From positions 1 through 58,896 of the forward strand of contig CAZIXE010000021.1 in the NCBI GenBank assembly GCA_964543235.1: a stretch of DNA of 58,896 nucleotides. The letters are read 5' to 3'. The translations under genes and the position numbers were made by a program. The notes under the pieces were generated by a model that was not told the origin of the DNA, searched no databases, and saw nothing but the letters and a program-made list of their open reading frames with translations. This DNA is from JANMMJ01 sp964543235. GTDB taxonomy: Bacteria > Pseudomonadota > Alphaproteobacteria > Rhizobiales > Aestuariivirgaceae. This document shows, piece after piece, positions 40,386-49,306 of the stretch; position 1 is the first letter of the stretch; every line of letters starts with the position of its first letter.

Positions 40386-41816
40386 ATGACTGGAGCAGCG
40401 GGCGCAGAAATCAAGCGGAGCTGGGAGCGCATTGCGCAGCGGCTCCGGGCGGAGATGGGGGAAGATCTGTACTCGAGTTGGTTTGCACGCATGGAGGCCG
40501 AGGATTGGAGTGACGGGCGGCTGGCAGTTTCGGTCCCCACGCGGTTCCTGCGCAACTGGATCGAGACCCACTACCAGACGCGGCTGCACAAGATCTCGGA
40601 AGCGGAACTGGGCCCGATCGACAGTATTCAGGTGAGAGTGAGAACGCGGGGAACTGCCTCGCGGGTGGCGCACGCGCAGCATCGGGCAAACGGAGCTTCG
40701 TCAGCGCCGGCCAACGCTGCCTCCCAAGACAAACGCGCCAACATGCCGCTGGTTGGCGGTGAAAAAGGATCCCAGCTCGACGATGCCCAGAATTTCGAGA
40801 CGTTCGTAGTCGGCAAAGCCAATGCGCTCGCCCATGCGGCGGCAGTCAGGGTGGCCGATGCGGAGGCCAATGCCCCGCTGAGTTTCAATCCCCTGTTCAT
40901 TCATTCAGCGGCGGGCCTCGGCAAGACGCATCTGCTCAATGCCATCGCCTGGCGCATAAGGCAGCAGCATCCGAACCGGCGAGTGATGTTTCTGACCGCC
41001 GAGCGATTCATGTGCAACTTCATCGCGGCCCTCAAGCAGCGCGATACGCTGGCGTTCAAGGATCAGTTCCAGGCCGTCGACGTGCTGCTGATCGATGACT
41101 TCCAGTTCCTGCAGGGCAAGACCATGCAGGCGGAGTTCTGCCACACCTTCAATTCGCTGGTCGATGCGAAGCGGCAGGTCGTGGTGGCGGCCGACGTGCC
41201 ACCGGCGCAGCTCGACACGATCGACCAGCGGATGCGGTCGCGGCTGATGGGCGGGCTGGTCGTTGACATCGAGCCACCGGAACTGGAGCTGCGCCGTGCT
41301 ATCCTGGCCAGGCGCGTGGAGGAGATGGGGAAGCGTATTCCGGGATTCGTCCTCGATGCCGAAATCGCCGAACTCATCGCCAACAGGATCACCGGGGGCG
41401 GCCGCGAGCTCGAAGGTGCGCTCAACCGGATCGCCGCCTACCAGCAGTTTCACCAGACTGGGCCCGTATCGCTCGACATGGTGGCAATGATCCTGCGCGA
41501 CATGGCGCAGGCGCCAGATCAATGTCGGGTCAAGATCGAGGATATCCTCAGGATCGTGGGCCGGCATTACAATGTGGCACGTTCCGACCTACTGTCACCG
41601 CGGCGATCGCGCTCTGTGGTGGTCCCGCGGCAGGTCGGGATGTATCTCGCCAAGAAGCTGACACCCCGTTCACTTCCGGAGATCGGCCGGCGATTTGGCG
41701 GCCGTGACCACTCGACCGTGCTGCATGCCGTGCGGAAAATCGAGGAACAGCTGCGCTCCGACGACCGGCTGGCGCGCGAAGTGGCGCTGCTCATCCACCT
41801 GATCGAACAGGGCTGA
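40386..41816 (+). CDS. dnaA: Chromosomal replication initiator protein DnaA
   Basis: A 476-residue AAA+ initiator that binds and opens the replication origin. Domain I (KRSWERIAQRLRAEMGEDLY) is at the start, followed by a short low-complexity domain II. Domain III has Walker A AAGLGKTHLLNAI (near residue 178), Walker B VLLIDDFQFLQGK and the sensor/arginine region. Domain IV carries the DNA-binding signature GGRDHSTVLHAVRKIE. I chose the ATG at 40386 with AAGGGG upstream; the frame is open further but the added 33 residues are not DnaA-like. It follows rpsT, as in many Hyphomicrobiales, and converges on polA with a 15-base gap. Confidence 0.96.
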   Translation: MTGAAGAEIKRSWERIAQRLRAEMGEDLYSSWFARMEAEDWSDGRLAVSVPTRFLRNWIETHYQTRLHKISEAELGPIDSIQVRVRTRGTASRVAHAQHRANGASSAPANAASQDKRANMPLVGGEKGSQLDDAQNFETFVVGKANALAHAAAVRVADAEANAPLSFNPLFIHSAAGLGKTHLLNAIAWRIRQQHPNRRVMFLTAERFMCNFIAALKQRDTLAFKDQFQAVDVLLIDDFQFLQGKTMQAEFCHTFNSLVDAKRQVVVAADVPPAQLDTIDQRMRSRLMGGLVVDIEPPELELRRAILARRVEEMGKRIPGFVLDAEIAELIANRITGGGRELEGALNRIAAYQQFHQTGPVSLDMVAMILRDMAQAPDQCRVKIEDILRIVGRHYNVARSDLLSPRRSRSVVVPRQVGMYLAKKLTPRSLPEIGRRFGGRDHSTVLHAVRKIEEQLRSDDRLAREVALLIHLIEQG

Positions 41817-41831
41817 GGGTTGCCCGCGCCG

Positions 41832-44792
41832 TCAGTGGGCTTCCTCCCAATTGCCGGCCGCGCGCGCGTCAACCTGCAAAGGCACCGAGAGCTTAACAGC
41901 AGGCTCAGGTGCCTTTTCCATGACATGCGCCACCACGGCCATGGTCTTCTCAGTTTCAGCCGCGGGTGCCTCGAAGATCAGTTCGTCGTGAACCTGGAGA
42001 AGCATCCGGGCTGAAAGCCCTTCCGCAATCAATGCGCCGCTCATTCTGACCATGGCACGGCGAATGATGTCCGCAGCAGCGCCCTGGATGGGCGCATTGA
42101 TGGCCGCACGCTCCATGAAGGCACGCTCGGAGGGATTGGGCGAGTTGATGCGCGCAAAGTGGCAGCGGCGGCCGAAGATGGTTTCGACATAGCCCTGCTC
42201 ACGTGCCGCCTTCTTGGTCGCTTCCATGTAGTCGCGGATACCGGGAAAGCGCTTGAAATATGTCTTAATGTACTCGCCCGCCTCCTCGCGGGAAATGGAA
42301 AGCTGGTTGGCGAGACCGAAGGCAGAAATGCCATAGATGATGCCGAAATTGATAGCCTTGGCGCGGCGGCGGACCAGGGGATCCATACCCTCAACAGGCA
42401 CATTGAACATCTCCGACGCCGTCATGGCGTGAATATCGAGTCCCTCGGCGAAGGCCTTCTTGAGCTGCGGAATGTCGGCGACATGGGCAAGTACCCGCAA
42501 TTCGATCTGGCTGTAGTCGGCACTGATGAGCCTAGCACCCTCGGGCGCGACGAATGCGGTGCGGATACGCTTGCCCTCCTCGGTGCGGACCGGGATGTTC
42601 TGAAGATTGGGATCGGTAGAGGCGAGACGGCCCGTGGAGGTCGCGGCCATGGCGTAGCTCGTGTGAACGCGGCCAGTCAGCGGATTGATGAAGCCCGGCA
42701 AGGCATCGGTATAGGTCGAACGAAGCTTGGCGAGCTGGCGCCAGTCGAGGACACGGCGAGCCAACTCCACGCCCTGGGCTGCGAGATCCTCCAGCGCGTC
42801 GGAATCCGTGCTCCAGGCACCAGTGGCGGTCTTGCGGCCGCCTGCAAGTCCCATCCGGCCGAACAGGATATCGCCCAGCTGTTTCGGCGAGGCGATATTG
42901 AAGCGCTCACCTGCCAATTCGTAGACCTGCTTCTCAATCTCATCGGCGCTCGCAGCAAACTGCTGGGAGAGGCGGGCGAGCACATTCCTGTCAACGAGCA
43001 CGCCTGCGCGCTCCATCGCGACCAGGACGGGTACCAGCGGCCGTTCGAGGGTTTCGTAGACGGTGACTTTCCGCTTCTCGATAAGGCGCCGCTTGAAGAG
43101 TTTCCAGAGGCGCAGCGTGACATCGGCATCCTCCGCGGCATAGGCAGTGGCCCGATCGAGCGGCACGCGATCGAACGTGACCATGGACTTGCCGGTGCCC
43201 GCCACGTCCTTGAAAGCGATGGGCTTATGACCCAAGTGCTTTACCGCAAGCTCATCCATGCCGTGGCCGTTTTCGCCGGATTCAATGGCATAGGACATCA
43301 GCATGGTGTCGTCGATCGGCGTCACGGCAATGCCGTAGCGCGAAAGCAAAAGCATATCATATTTGAGGTTCTGGCCGATCTTCAGCACGGCTCTGTCTTC
43401 GAGCAGCGGTTTCAGGCGGGCGATCGCCTGCTCCACCGCAATCTGACCGGCGAGCGTTTCGCCGCCGAAGAGCCCGGAGCCTGACGCCTTGTGGGCCAGC
43501 GGGATGTAGCAAGCCCGGCCGGGCGCGGTCGCCAGCGACACACCCACGATATTTGCCTGCATCGCATCAAGACTGTCTGTCTCCGTGTCCACGGCGACGT
43601 AGCCCTGATCGGTCGCCTCGGCAATCCAGCGATCCAAGGCCTCAAGCGAGAGGATGGTCTGGTAGTCGCCATGCCGGACGGGAACGGCGCGCAATTCACG
43701 CTGCACGTCTTCACTCGCGGTGACGCCTGATGACGGTGCCGGGGCTTGTTCCGGCTGTGACCGGGGCGCTACGGCTGCGGGCTGATCCGCAGGCGCAGCA
43801 GCAGCGGTTGCGAGGGCTTGGGTTTCCGGTGATTCGCCTTCGGGGGGCCAGAATTTCACGTCAACCGGCACGGGATCTATTGCATTGATGTCGGCATCGA
43901 GTTCGCCGGCGACCTTCCTGGTGAAAGTGGAGAACTCAAGCGCCTTGAGGAAGCCGATCAGTTCGGAGGCGCGGGGCGAATCCACAGCGAAGCTCGCGAC
44001 GTCATGAATCACGGGAACATGATCATCGAGCGTTACAAGGCGCTTGGAGATACGTGCCTGGTCGGCGAACTGGATCAGGTTCTCGCGCCGCTTCTGCTGT
44101 TTGATCTCTCCGGCGCGGGCCAGCAGCGTTTCTAGATCTCCGTATTCGTTGATAAGCTGAGCGCCGGTCTTGACCCCGATTCCCGGCACGCCTGGAACAT
44201 TGTCGACGGAATCACCGGAGAGGGCCTGCACATCGATGACCTTCGACGGCGGCACCCCGAACTTCTCGAGCACTTCCGCTTCACCAATCTCCTTGTCCTT
44301 CATGGTGTCGTAGAGGGCGACCCCCGGCCGGATCAGCTGCATCAGGTCCTTGTCGGATGATACGATCCGGCAGGTTGCGCCGGCCTCGACTGCCTGTCTG
44401 GCGTAGGTGGCGATGAGATCGTCGGCCTCGTAGTTTTCCTGTTCGACGCAGGCGACGTTGAAGGCGCGAGTCGCCTGGCGGATGAGACCGAACTGCGGTC
44501 GGAGATCGGCTGGAGGCTCCGGCCTGTGCGCCTTGTATTCCGGATACAAGTCGGTGCGAAAAGACTTGGCCGAATAGTCGAAGATGACGGCCAGATGGGT
44601 GGGTTTCTGGCCCTGGTTGGTTTCCTTGAGCAGCTTCCAGAGCATGTTGCAGAAGCCCTGCACGGCGCCGACCGGCAGGCCATCACTCTTGCGGGTGAGG
44701 GGCGGCAGTGCATGGTAGGCGCGGAATATATAGCCGGAACCATCAATCAGATAGAGATGGTCGCCGGGCTTGAGAGCAGCTGAATTCGACAT
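41832..44792 (-). CDS. polA: DNA polymerase I
   Basis: A 986-residue repair and Okazaki-processing polymerase with all three activities. The 5' nuclease domain (about 1-290) has LIDGSGYIFRAYHAL and GVPGIGVKTGAQLI. The 3'-5' proofreading domain is active by sequence: VDTETDSLD, NLKYDMLLLSRYG and AAEDADVTLRL. The polymerase domain shows SADYSQIELRVLAHV (motif A), RRRAKAINFGIIYG (motif B) and LQVHDELIFE (motif C). A spacer of about 60 residues rich in Ala, Pro and Gln (about 325-380) links the first two domains. The ATG at 44792 is preferred over a GTG nine bases upstream. Confidence 0.97.
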   Translation of the reverse strand: MSNSAALKPGDHLYLIDGSGYIFRAYHALPPLTRKSDGLPVGAVQGFCNMLWKLLKETNQGQKPTHLAVIFDYSAKSFRTDLYPEYKAHRPEPPADLRPQFGLIRQATRAFNVACVEQENYEADDLIATYARQAVEAGATCRIVSSDKDLMQLIRPGVALYDTMKDKEIGEAEVLEKFGVPPSKVIDVQALSGDSVDNVPGVPGIGVKTGAQLINEYGDLETLLARAGEIKQQKRRENLIQFADQARISKRLVTLDDHVPVIHDVASFAVDSPRASELIGFLKALEFSTFTRKVAGELDADINAIDPVPVDVKFWPPEGESPETQALATAAAAPADQPAAVAPRSQPEQAPAPSSGVTASEDVQRELRAVPVRHGDYQTILSLEALDRWIAEATDQGYVAVDTETDSLDAMQANIVGVSLATAPGRACYIPLAHKASGSGLFGGETLAGQIAVEQAIARLKPLLEDRAVLKIGQNLKYDMLLLSRYGIAVTPIDDTMLMSYAIESGENGHGMDELAVKHLGHKPIAFKDVAGTGKSMVTFDRVPLDRATAYAAEDADVTLRLWKLFKRRLIEKRKVTVYETLERPLVPVLVAMERAGVLVDRNVLARLSQQFAASADEIEKQVYELAGERFNIASPKQLGDILFGRMGLAGGRKTATGAWSTDSDALEDLAAQGVELARRVLDWRQLAKLRSTYTDALPGFINPLTGRVHTSYAMAATSTGRLASTDPNLQNIPVRTEEGKRIRTAFVAPEGARLISADYSQIELRVLAHVADIPQLKKAFAEGLDIHAMTASEMFNVPVEGMDPLVRRRAKAINFGIIYGISAFGLANQLSISREEAGEYIKTYFKRFPGIRDYMEATKKAAREQGYVETIFGRRCHFARINSPNPSERAFMERAAINAPIQGAAADIIRRAMVRMSGALIAEGLSARMLLQVHDELIFEAPAAETEKTMAVVAHVMEKAPEPAVKLSVPLQVDARAAGNWEEAH

Positions 44793-44838
44793 GGGCGGCA
44801 CTATGCCACCCGGGTTCAGACGATGCCAGACACCATGG

Positions 44839-45867
44839 TCAGGTGGGACTGAACTTCATGACAGGCTGCTGCCATGGTCTTGCCCAGTGCGGCCTAGCAA
44901 AAATGAAGGCGAGCGGAGTGTTGCGGACGGACCAGAAGAGCAACACCGGTCCTGCGACACCCGCAGCGGTAACAAGGAGCGCCACGAGGCCCAGATCGTC
45001 GATGAGACCGGTTTTCACGAGGATACTGCGACCTGCCGCCATGAACAGAAAGAAAGCAATATAGATGACGATGGAATTCGCCCCGCAATAGCGCACCGGA
45101 TGTCCAAGTGACAGCCTGCTCACCAATACACCCATCACGACAACCGCAGCAGCCCCGGCAAAACCCATGGCCAGGCTGATGCCTAGGAGCTGCGACCAGC
45201 CGGCATCGACGAGGATGGCGTTTCCCCAGGCCCAGATGACCAGGCCGGCCAGCAGCGCTGGCTTTGTTTGGCGGTCGACAGCAGCTGCGAAGGCGAAGAT
45301 GTGGCGGGCCAGCCAGTAGCCGGCAAAGAAATAGACAAAGCGCGCAGCGAATTCGTCGACCAGAAGCCAGCCCGTCTCGATCGGGGCGGCCTCCAGCACG
45401 GCGCCGGCAGCGAGAAGCAGAACGGGCGGCACCCGGCGGAGGGCCTTCGCCACAATGAAGAAGACGGCCAGCAGATAGATGAACCAGAGCGTGCCGAAGG
45501 GTTCAATGAAACCCGTCAGCCAACCGTCTACCAATCCCATAAGCCCTTGTTCCAGATAGATGCCGGGTCCCTTGACCGCGAACTGGATGGTCATCCACAG
45601 GACGTAGAAATAGGCAAAGTGAACGACCTTGCTGTCCAGATACTGGCGCCATGGCCGGTCGATGCGGCTGGCCAAAAAGAGGCCAGAGATCAAGAAGAAG
45701 TCCGGCATTCGGAAGGGCCTCGCCCAATCGATGAAGGGATGAAGCCAGCTCAGCTCGCCCATGGCCTTCTCAACACCGAGGGTTGAATGCATCATCACGA
45801 CCAGGACAATGCAGATCCCCTTGGCGCAATCCACCCAGTCGAGGCGGGAGGCGGCTACTCTCGGCAT
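44839..45867 (-). CDS. Acyltransferase family 3 membrane protein
   Basis: A 342-residue inner-membrane protein with about ten hydrophobic helices. The family marks are near the N-terminus: RLDWVDCAKGICIVLVVMMH with the conserved His after the first helix, then RPFRMPDFFLISGLFLA. Such OafA/YrhL/OpgC-type enzymes acetylate or succinylate sugars of polysaccharides or lipids at the membrane. The ATG at 45867 follows GGAAGG and starts the first conserved block. It lies 43 bases after addA on the same strand and 46 bases before polA, so it may be co-transcribed with either. The acceptor is unknown. Confidence 0.82.
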   Translation of the reverse strand: MPRVAASRLDWVDCAKGICIVLVVMMHSTLGVEKAMGELSWLHPFIDWARPFRMPDFFLISGLFLASRIDRPWRQYLDSKVVHFAYFYVLWMTIQFAVKGPGIYLEQGLMGLVDGWLTGFIEPFGTLWFIYLLAVFFIVAKALRRVPPVLLLAAGAVLEAAPIETGWLLVDEFAARFVYFFAGYWLARHIFAFAAAVDRQTKPALLAGLVIWAWGNAILVDAGWSQLLGISLAMGFAGAAAVVVMGVLVSRLSLGHPVRYCGANSIVIYIAFFLFMAAGRSILVKTGLIDDLGLVALLVTAAGVAGPVLLFWSVRNTPLAFIFARPHWARPWQQPVMKFSPT

Positions 45868-45910
45868 TATGAAAGGCCTTCCTGTGCCGCATTGGCACAA
45901 TGATCATGTC

Positions 45911-48900
45911 TCAGGCCGTGGCTTGCAAGACTTCCGCCGGGATGATCACAAAGCGTGGCACCACGGTCCAGAGCAGGGCGGCCGTGATGGTGCGATCCGG
46001 ATAGATTTCGGCCATGGCCCGGGCATAATGACCAAGCTGGGTGATGTAAGATTGCGGTGTGTCATCGATTCCCCGGGGGGGACTGCGGTCGGTCTTGAAG
46101 TCCAAAATGTGGATCGACCGGGGAGTGACCACCAGGCGGTCGATGCGGTGAGACTGTGGAGTGCCGCCGAAATGGGTGATGATCGGGACCTCGGCGAGGC
46201 TCTCCGTAGCGAAGAACGGGGCGTAGTCAGGATGGGCGAGAAGGCCCAACACTTCTGCGGCGATGGCCTCGGCATCATCATCGGCGATGGCGTGGCGGCG
46301 CATGAAATTGCCGGCTGCAGCGGCACGGCGATCGGGATCGATGCCGGGCAAGAGTTGCAACAGCTTATGGATCAGGATGCCGCGGCGGAACCGGCGTAAG
46401 TCGTTGGCATCGCGCGGGCTGCGACCCGGTCCCAGCTCCGGCCCAGATTCGGGATCACTCGGGCGGAGCCAGGGACGCGCCCGATAGGGCACAGCCAGTG
46501 GCTGGCGCAGGCTGACGGGCAGAGGCCCGGGCGCGCGGCCGGTTTTTGGCTGTGCTTCCTCCAGCGGAGCGGGTATGCCTCCCCGATAACGCAAAACCCC
46601 CTCAGAATCCGGTACCAGACCGAGTTCCACGGTCATGGCGCGTTCGACCATCCGATACCATGATTCATCCTTGGCTCTCCCTCTGGCGGGCACGCCACAA
46701 ATGTAGAGTTCATCGCAGGCCCGGGTCAGCGCGACATAGAACAGACGGCGATACTCATCCATGCGGCGGGCTACCGTCTCGCCCTTCCATTGCTCGACCA
46801 CTGCGGGCCTGATGTCACTCTTGCAGGACCAGAAGGGGAGTGGAGCCGCTGCACTACCCGATTTCACCATGAGCAAGGCGGTGTCGGCATTGCTGTTGGG
46901 AATGTCGGCAGCGTCTGCGAGGATAACGATATTTGCCTCAAGTCCCTTGGCACCATGCACCGTCATGATGCGGACCTCACCACCCTGATTCTGCATATCG
47001 CGCTTGATCTCGATGGTCTCGGCCTCAAAGCGGCATATAAAGCCGCGCAATGAAGGCGGATAGTTCAGTTCGTCATCAAGCACGCGGTCGAGAAATGCAT
47101 CAACTGCATCAGCGGCCTCGGGACCGAGACGGGCATAGATGCGCTTCCGTCCCGACGGGTCGCCATCAAGCAGAATGCGGTTGAAGAACTCGAAGGGGGT
47201 AAGCTGTTGTGAAAGAGCGATAGTCCTGTCCAGAAACGCTATGGTGGCACCGTGTGAACTCGCCTTCAGACTGTGCCAGAGGCTGCAGCCATCACGGCCG
47301 TGGGCAACGGCAAAGAGATGGTCATCGTCAAAACTTTCGGGATTCAGCGGACTCTTGAGCACTTCGGCGAGGCTCAAATCGTCTTCCGGCAGTATGACAA
47401 AACGGGCAAGAGACAGGAGGTCACGGACAGCAATATGCTCGCCGAGCTTCAGACGGTCGGCACCGGCGACCGGAATGGCGTGCTTGTTGAGGGCGGCAAT
47501 CAACGCCTCGAAGAGCAGGTTGCGCCGCTGCACGAGGATAAGGATGTCACCCGGCTCCACGGTGCGGCCATGGGCCTCGAGCGGACGCTTGCCGATCCAT
47601 CCGCTTATTTTTTCGGCGATAGTTTGCGCCAGCTTTCGCCGGGGGTGATCGGCGGGCATCGCATCGACAGGCTCGAGCGGTGGTGGCTCATCCCCGGAGT
47701 CGGACTCCGGCAGCGGCCAGAGCTCAACCAGCCCTGCGGCGGTCTTGCGATGAGCCTGATGGCAGATCGCCAGATCGAGGCTGGATTCGAGACCCTGGCG
47801 TGCTGCGGCATCACGGAAGATGCTGTCCACGGCGGACAGCACGGCCGGGCCGCTGCGGAAGGACTGAACGAGACCCACCGACGCGAAACGCTGACGGCTT
47901 TCAGTGATCTCCACCTCAAAGTGCTCGCGACTGACGTCAAAAGCTGCTGGGTCGGCCCCCTGAAAGCTGAAGATCGACTGCTTGCGGTCGCCCACAACGA
48001 AAAGGGTCCTGGTGACGTCGGCTCGGGCACCCTGTCCCGAAAAGATCTCCAGGGTGAGTGCCTTGATGATGTCCCACTGGGCGCCGCTCGTGTCCTGGGC
48101 CTCGTCAACGAGGATGTGGTCGATGCCGCCGTCAAGCTTGTAGAGTACCCAGGCTGAGGCGCCCGCGGTGGTCAGTAGCCGACGCGTGCGCTCGATCAGA
48201 TCGGTGAAATCGAGGTAGCCGCGCTGGCGCTTAAGCCGTTCGAATTCCTGCATGATTCCGCAAGTAAGAGTAAGCAGGTCCTGCGTGGCCGCAAGCATGT
48301 CGAGGAATGCCAGATTATCAAGGTGGCTCAGCACGCGGCGCTGTTCCGCGAGAAAGCGATCGCGGAGATCCGGAAACCTGCTGCCCAGACTCTTGGTCAT
48401 CAGACCGGATTCAGCGCGCGGCTGGCCTTCCTTGGTGGTGAACAGCTTCCTCAGACTCTCCCGTCGCACTTCCCTGTCGGAAGACGCGAGGACCTTTTCG
48501 ATGATGTTGGCATTGCCGGCGTCTATCTTTTGTGTGCCCTGGCGCAGCGCACCGGCGAGTTCCCCATAGAGTTCTGCGTCAATATCGTAGAGGGCATTTT
48601 CTTCGGCCTGGGCGCTGGTGCCGGCGGGGAGTCCGGCCGCCGCGGTGAGCGCAGCCACGGCGGCCTCCACCCGGTCCTGGCCAGACAGCACGTCGGCGAT
48701 TTCAAGACGCTTGTTCAAGAGAGTGCCGACAAGTTCGTCGAATTGAGCGGCGTCAACGCGTGCCACTATCCTGTGCAGGGCTCCGGCCGCGGGGCCACCA
48801 TCACCCGGGCGGGACAAGACATTCTGGCGGGCTTCCGCGAGCGTGGCATTGGTGAGCACATCGTCCATGACCGTGAAGCCCGGAATCACGCCGGCCTCGA

Positions 48901-49306
48901 CCGGGAATCCCTGCAGAAGTCGTTCGCAGAATGCGTGAATGGTCTGGATACGTAGACCCCCCGGTGACTCCAACGCCAGCGTGAAGAGGCGGCGAGCCCG
49001 ACCCAGATCGACTTGTCCTTCGTCCGTGTGGCCGATGGCGGAAACATGCGCCTGGAGCTGATCGTCGGGAAGCATCGTCCATTCCGCCAGCTTGCCAAAC
49101 AGCCGGTTGGCCATTTCCGCCGCAGCCGCCTTGGTGAAGGTCAGACAAAGGATGCGCGACGGTTCGGCTCCCGAGAGCAACAGGCGGACGACCCGGTCGA
49201 CCAGGACATGGGTCTTGCCGGAACCGGCATTGGCGCTGACCCAGACTGACTGGCCGGGATCGGAGGCCAACCGCTGATTTGGACTGACCTGCAAGGGGGC
49301 GTTCAT
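45911..49306 (-). CDS. addA: Double-strand break repair helicase-nuclease AddA
   Basis: A 1131-residue UvrD-like helicase with a C-terminal nuclease, the alphaproteobacterial counterpart of RecB. Walker A is VSANAGSGKTHVLVDRV (about residues 22-38), motif Ia LCLTFTKAAAAEMANR, Walker B ILVDEAQDTSGAQWDI, motif III VVGDRKQSIFSFQGADP, motif V VHGAKGLEANIV and motif VI YVALTRACDELYI. The nuclease core HRIDRLVVTPRSIHILDFKTD holds the catalytic Asp and Lys. With AddB it resects broken DNA ends for RecA. The ATG at 49306 overlaps the addB stop by 4 bases. Confidence 0.95.
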   Translation of the reverse strand: MNAPLQVSPNQRLASDPGQSVWVSANAGSGKTHVLVDRVVRLLLSGAEPSRILCLTFTKAAAAEMANRLFGKLAEWTMLPDDQLQAHVSAIGHTDEGQVDLGRARRLFTLALESPGGLRIQTIHAFCERLLQGFPVEAGVIPGFTVMDDVLTNATLAEARQNVLSRPGDGGPAAGALHRIVARVDAAQFDELVGTLLNKRLEIADVLSGQDRVEAAVAALTAAAGLPAGTSAQAEENALYDIDAELYGELAGALRQGTQKIDAGNANIIEKVLASSDREVRRESLRKLFTTKEGQPRAESGLMTKSLGSRFPDLRDRFLAEQRRVLSHLDNLAFLDMLAATQDLLTLTCGIMQEFERLKRQRGYLDFTDLIERTRRLLTTAGASAWVLYKLDGGIDHILVDEAQDTSGAQWDIIKALTLEIFSGQGARADVTRTLFVVGDRKQSIFSFQGADPAAFDVSREHFEVEITESRQRFASVGLVQSFRSGPAVLSAVDSIFRDAAARQGLESSLDLAICHQAHRKTAAGLVELWPLPESDSGDEPPPLEPVDAMPADHPRRKLAQTIAEKISGWIGKRPLEAHGRTVEPGDILILVQRRNLLFEALIAALNKHAIPVAGADRLKLGEHIAVRDLLSLARFVILPEDDLSLAEVLKSPLNPESFDDDHLFAVAHGRDGCSLWHSLKASSHGATIAFLDRTIALSQQLTPFEFFNRILLDGDPSGRKRIYARLGPEAADAVDAFLDRVLDDELNYPPSLRGFICRFEAETIEIKRDMQNQGGEVRIMTVHGAKGLEANIVILADAADIPNSNADTALLMVKSGSAAAPLPFWSCKSDIRPAVVEQWKGETVARRMDEYRRLFYVALTRACDELYICGVPARGRAKDESWYRMVERAMTVELGLVPDSEGVLRYRGGIPAPLEEAQPKTGRAPGPLPVSLRQPLAVPYRARPWLRPSDPESGPELGPGRSPRDANDLRRFRRGILIHKLLQLLPGIDPDRRAAAAGNFMRRHAIADDDAEAIAAEVLGLLAHPDYAPFFATESLAEVPIITHFGGTPQSHRIDRLVVTPRSIHILDFKTDRSPPRGIDDTPQSYITQLGHYARAMAEIYPDRTITAALLWTVVPRFVIIPAEVLQATA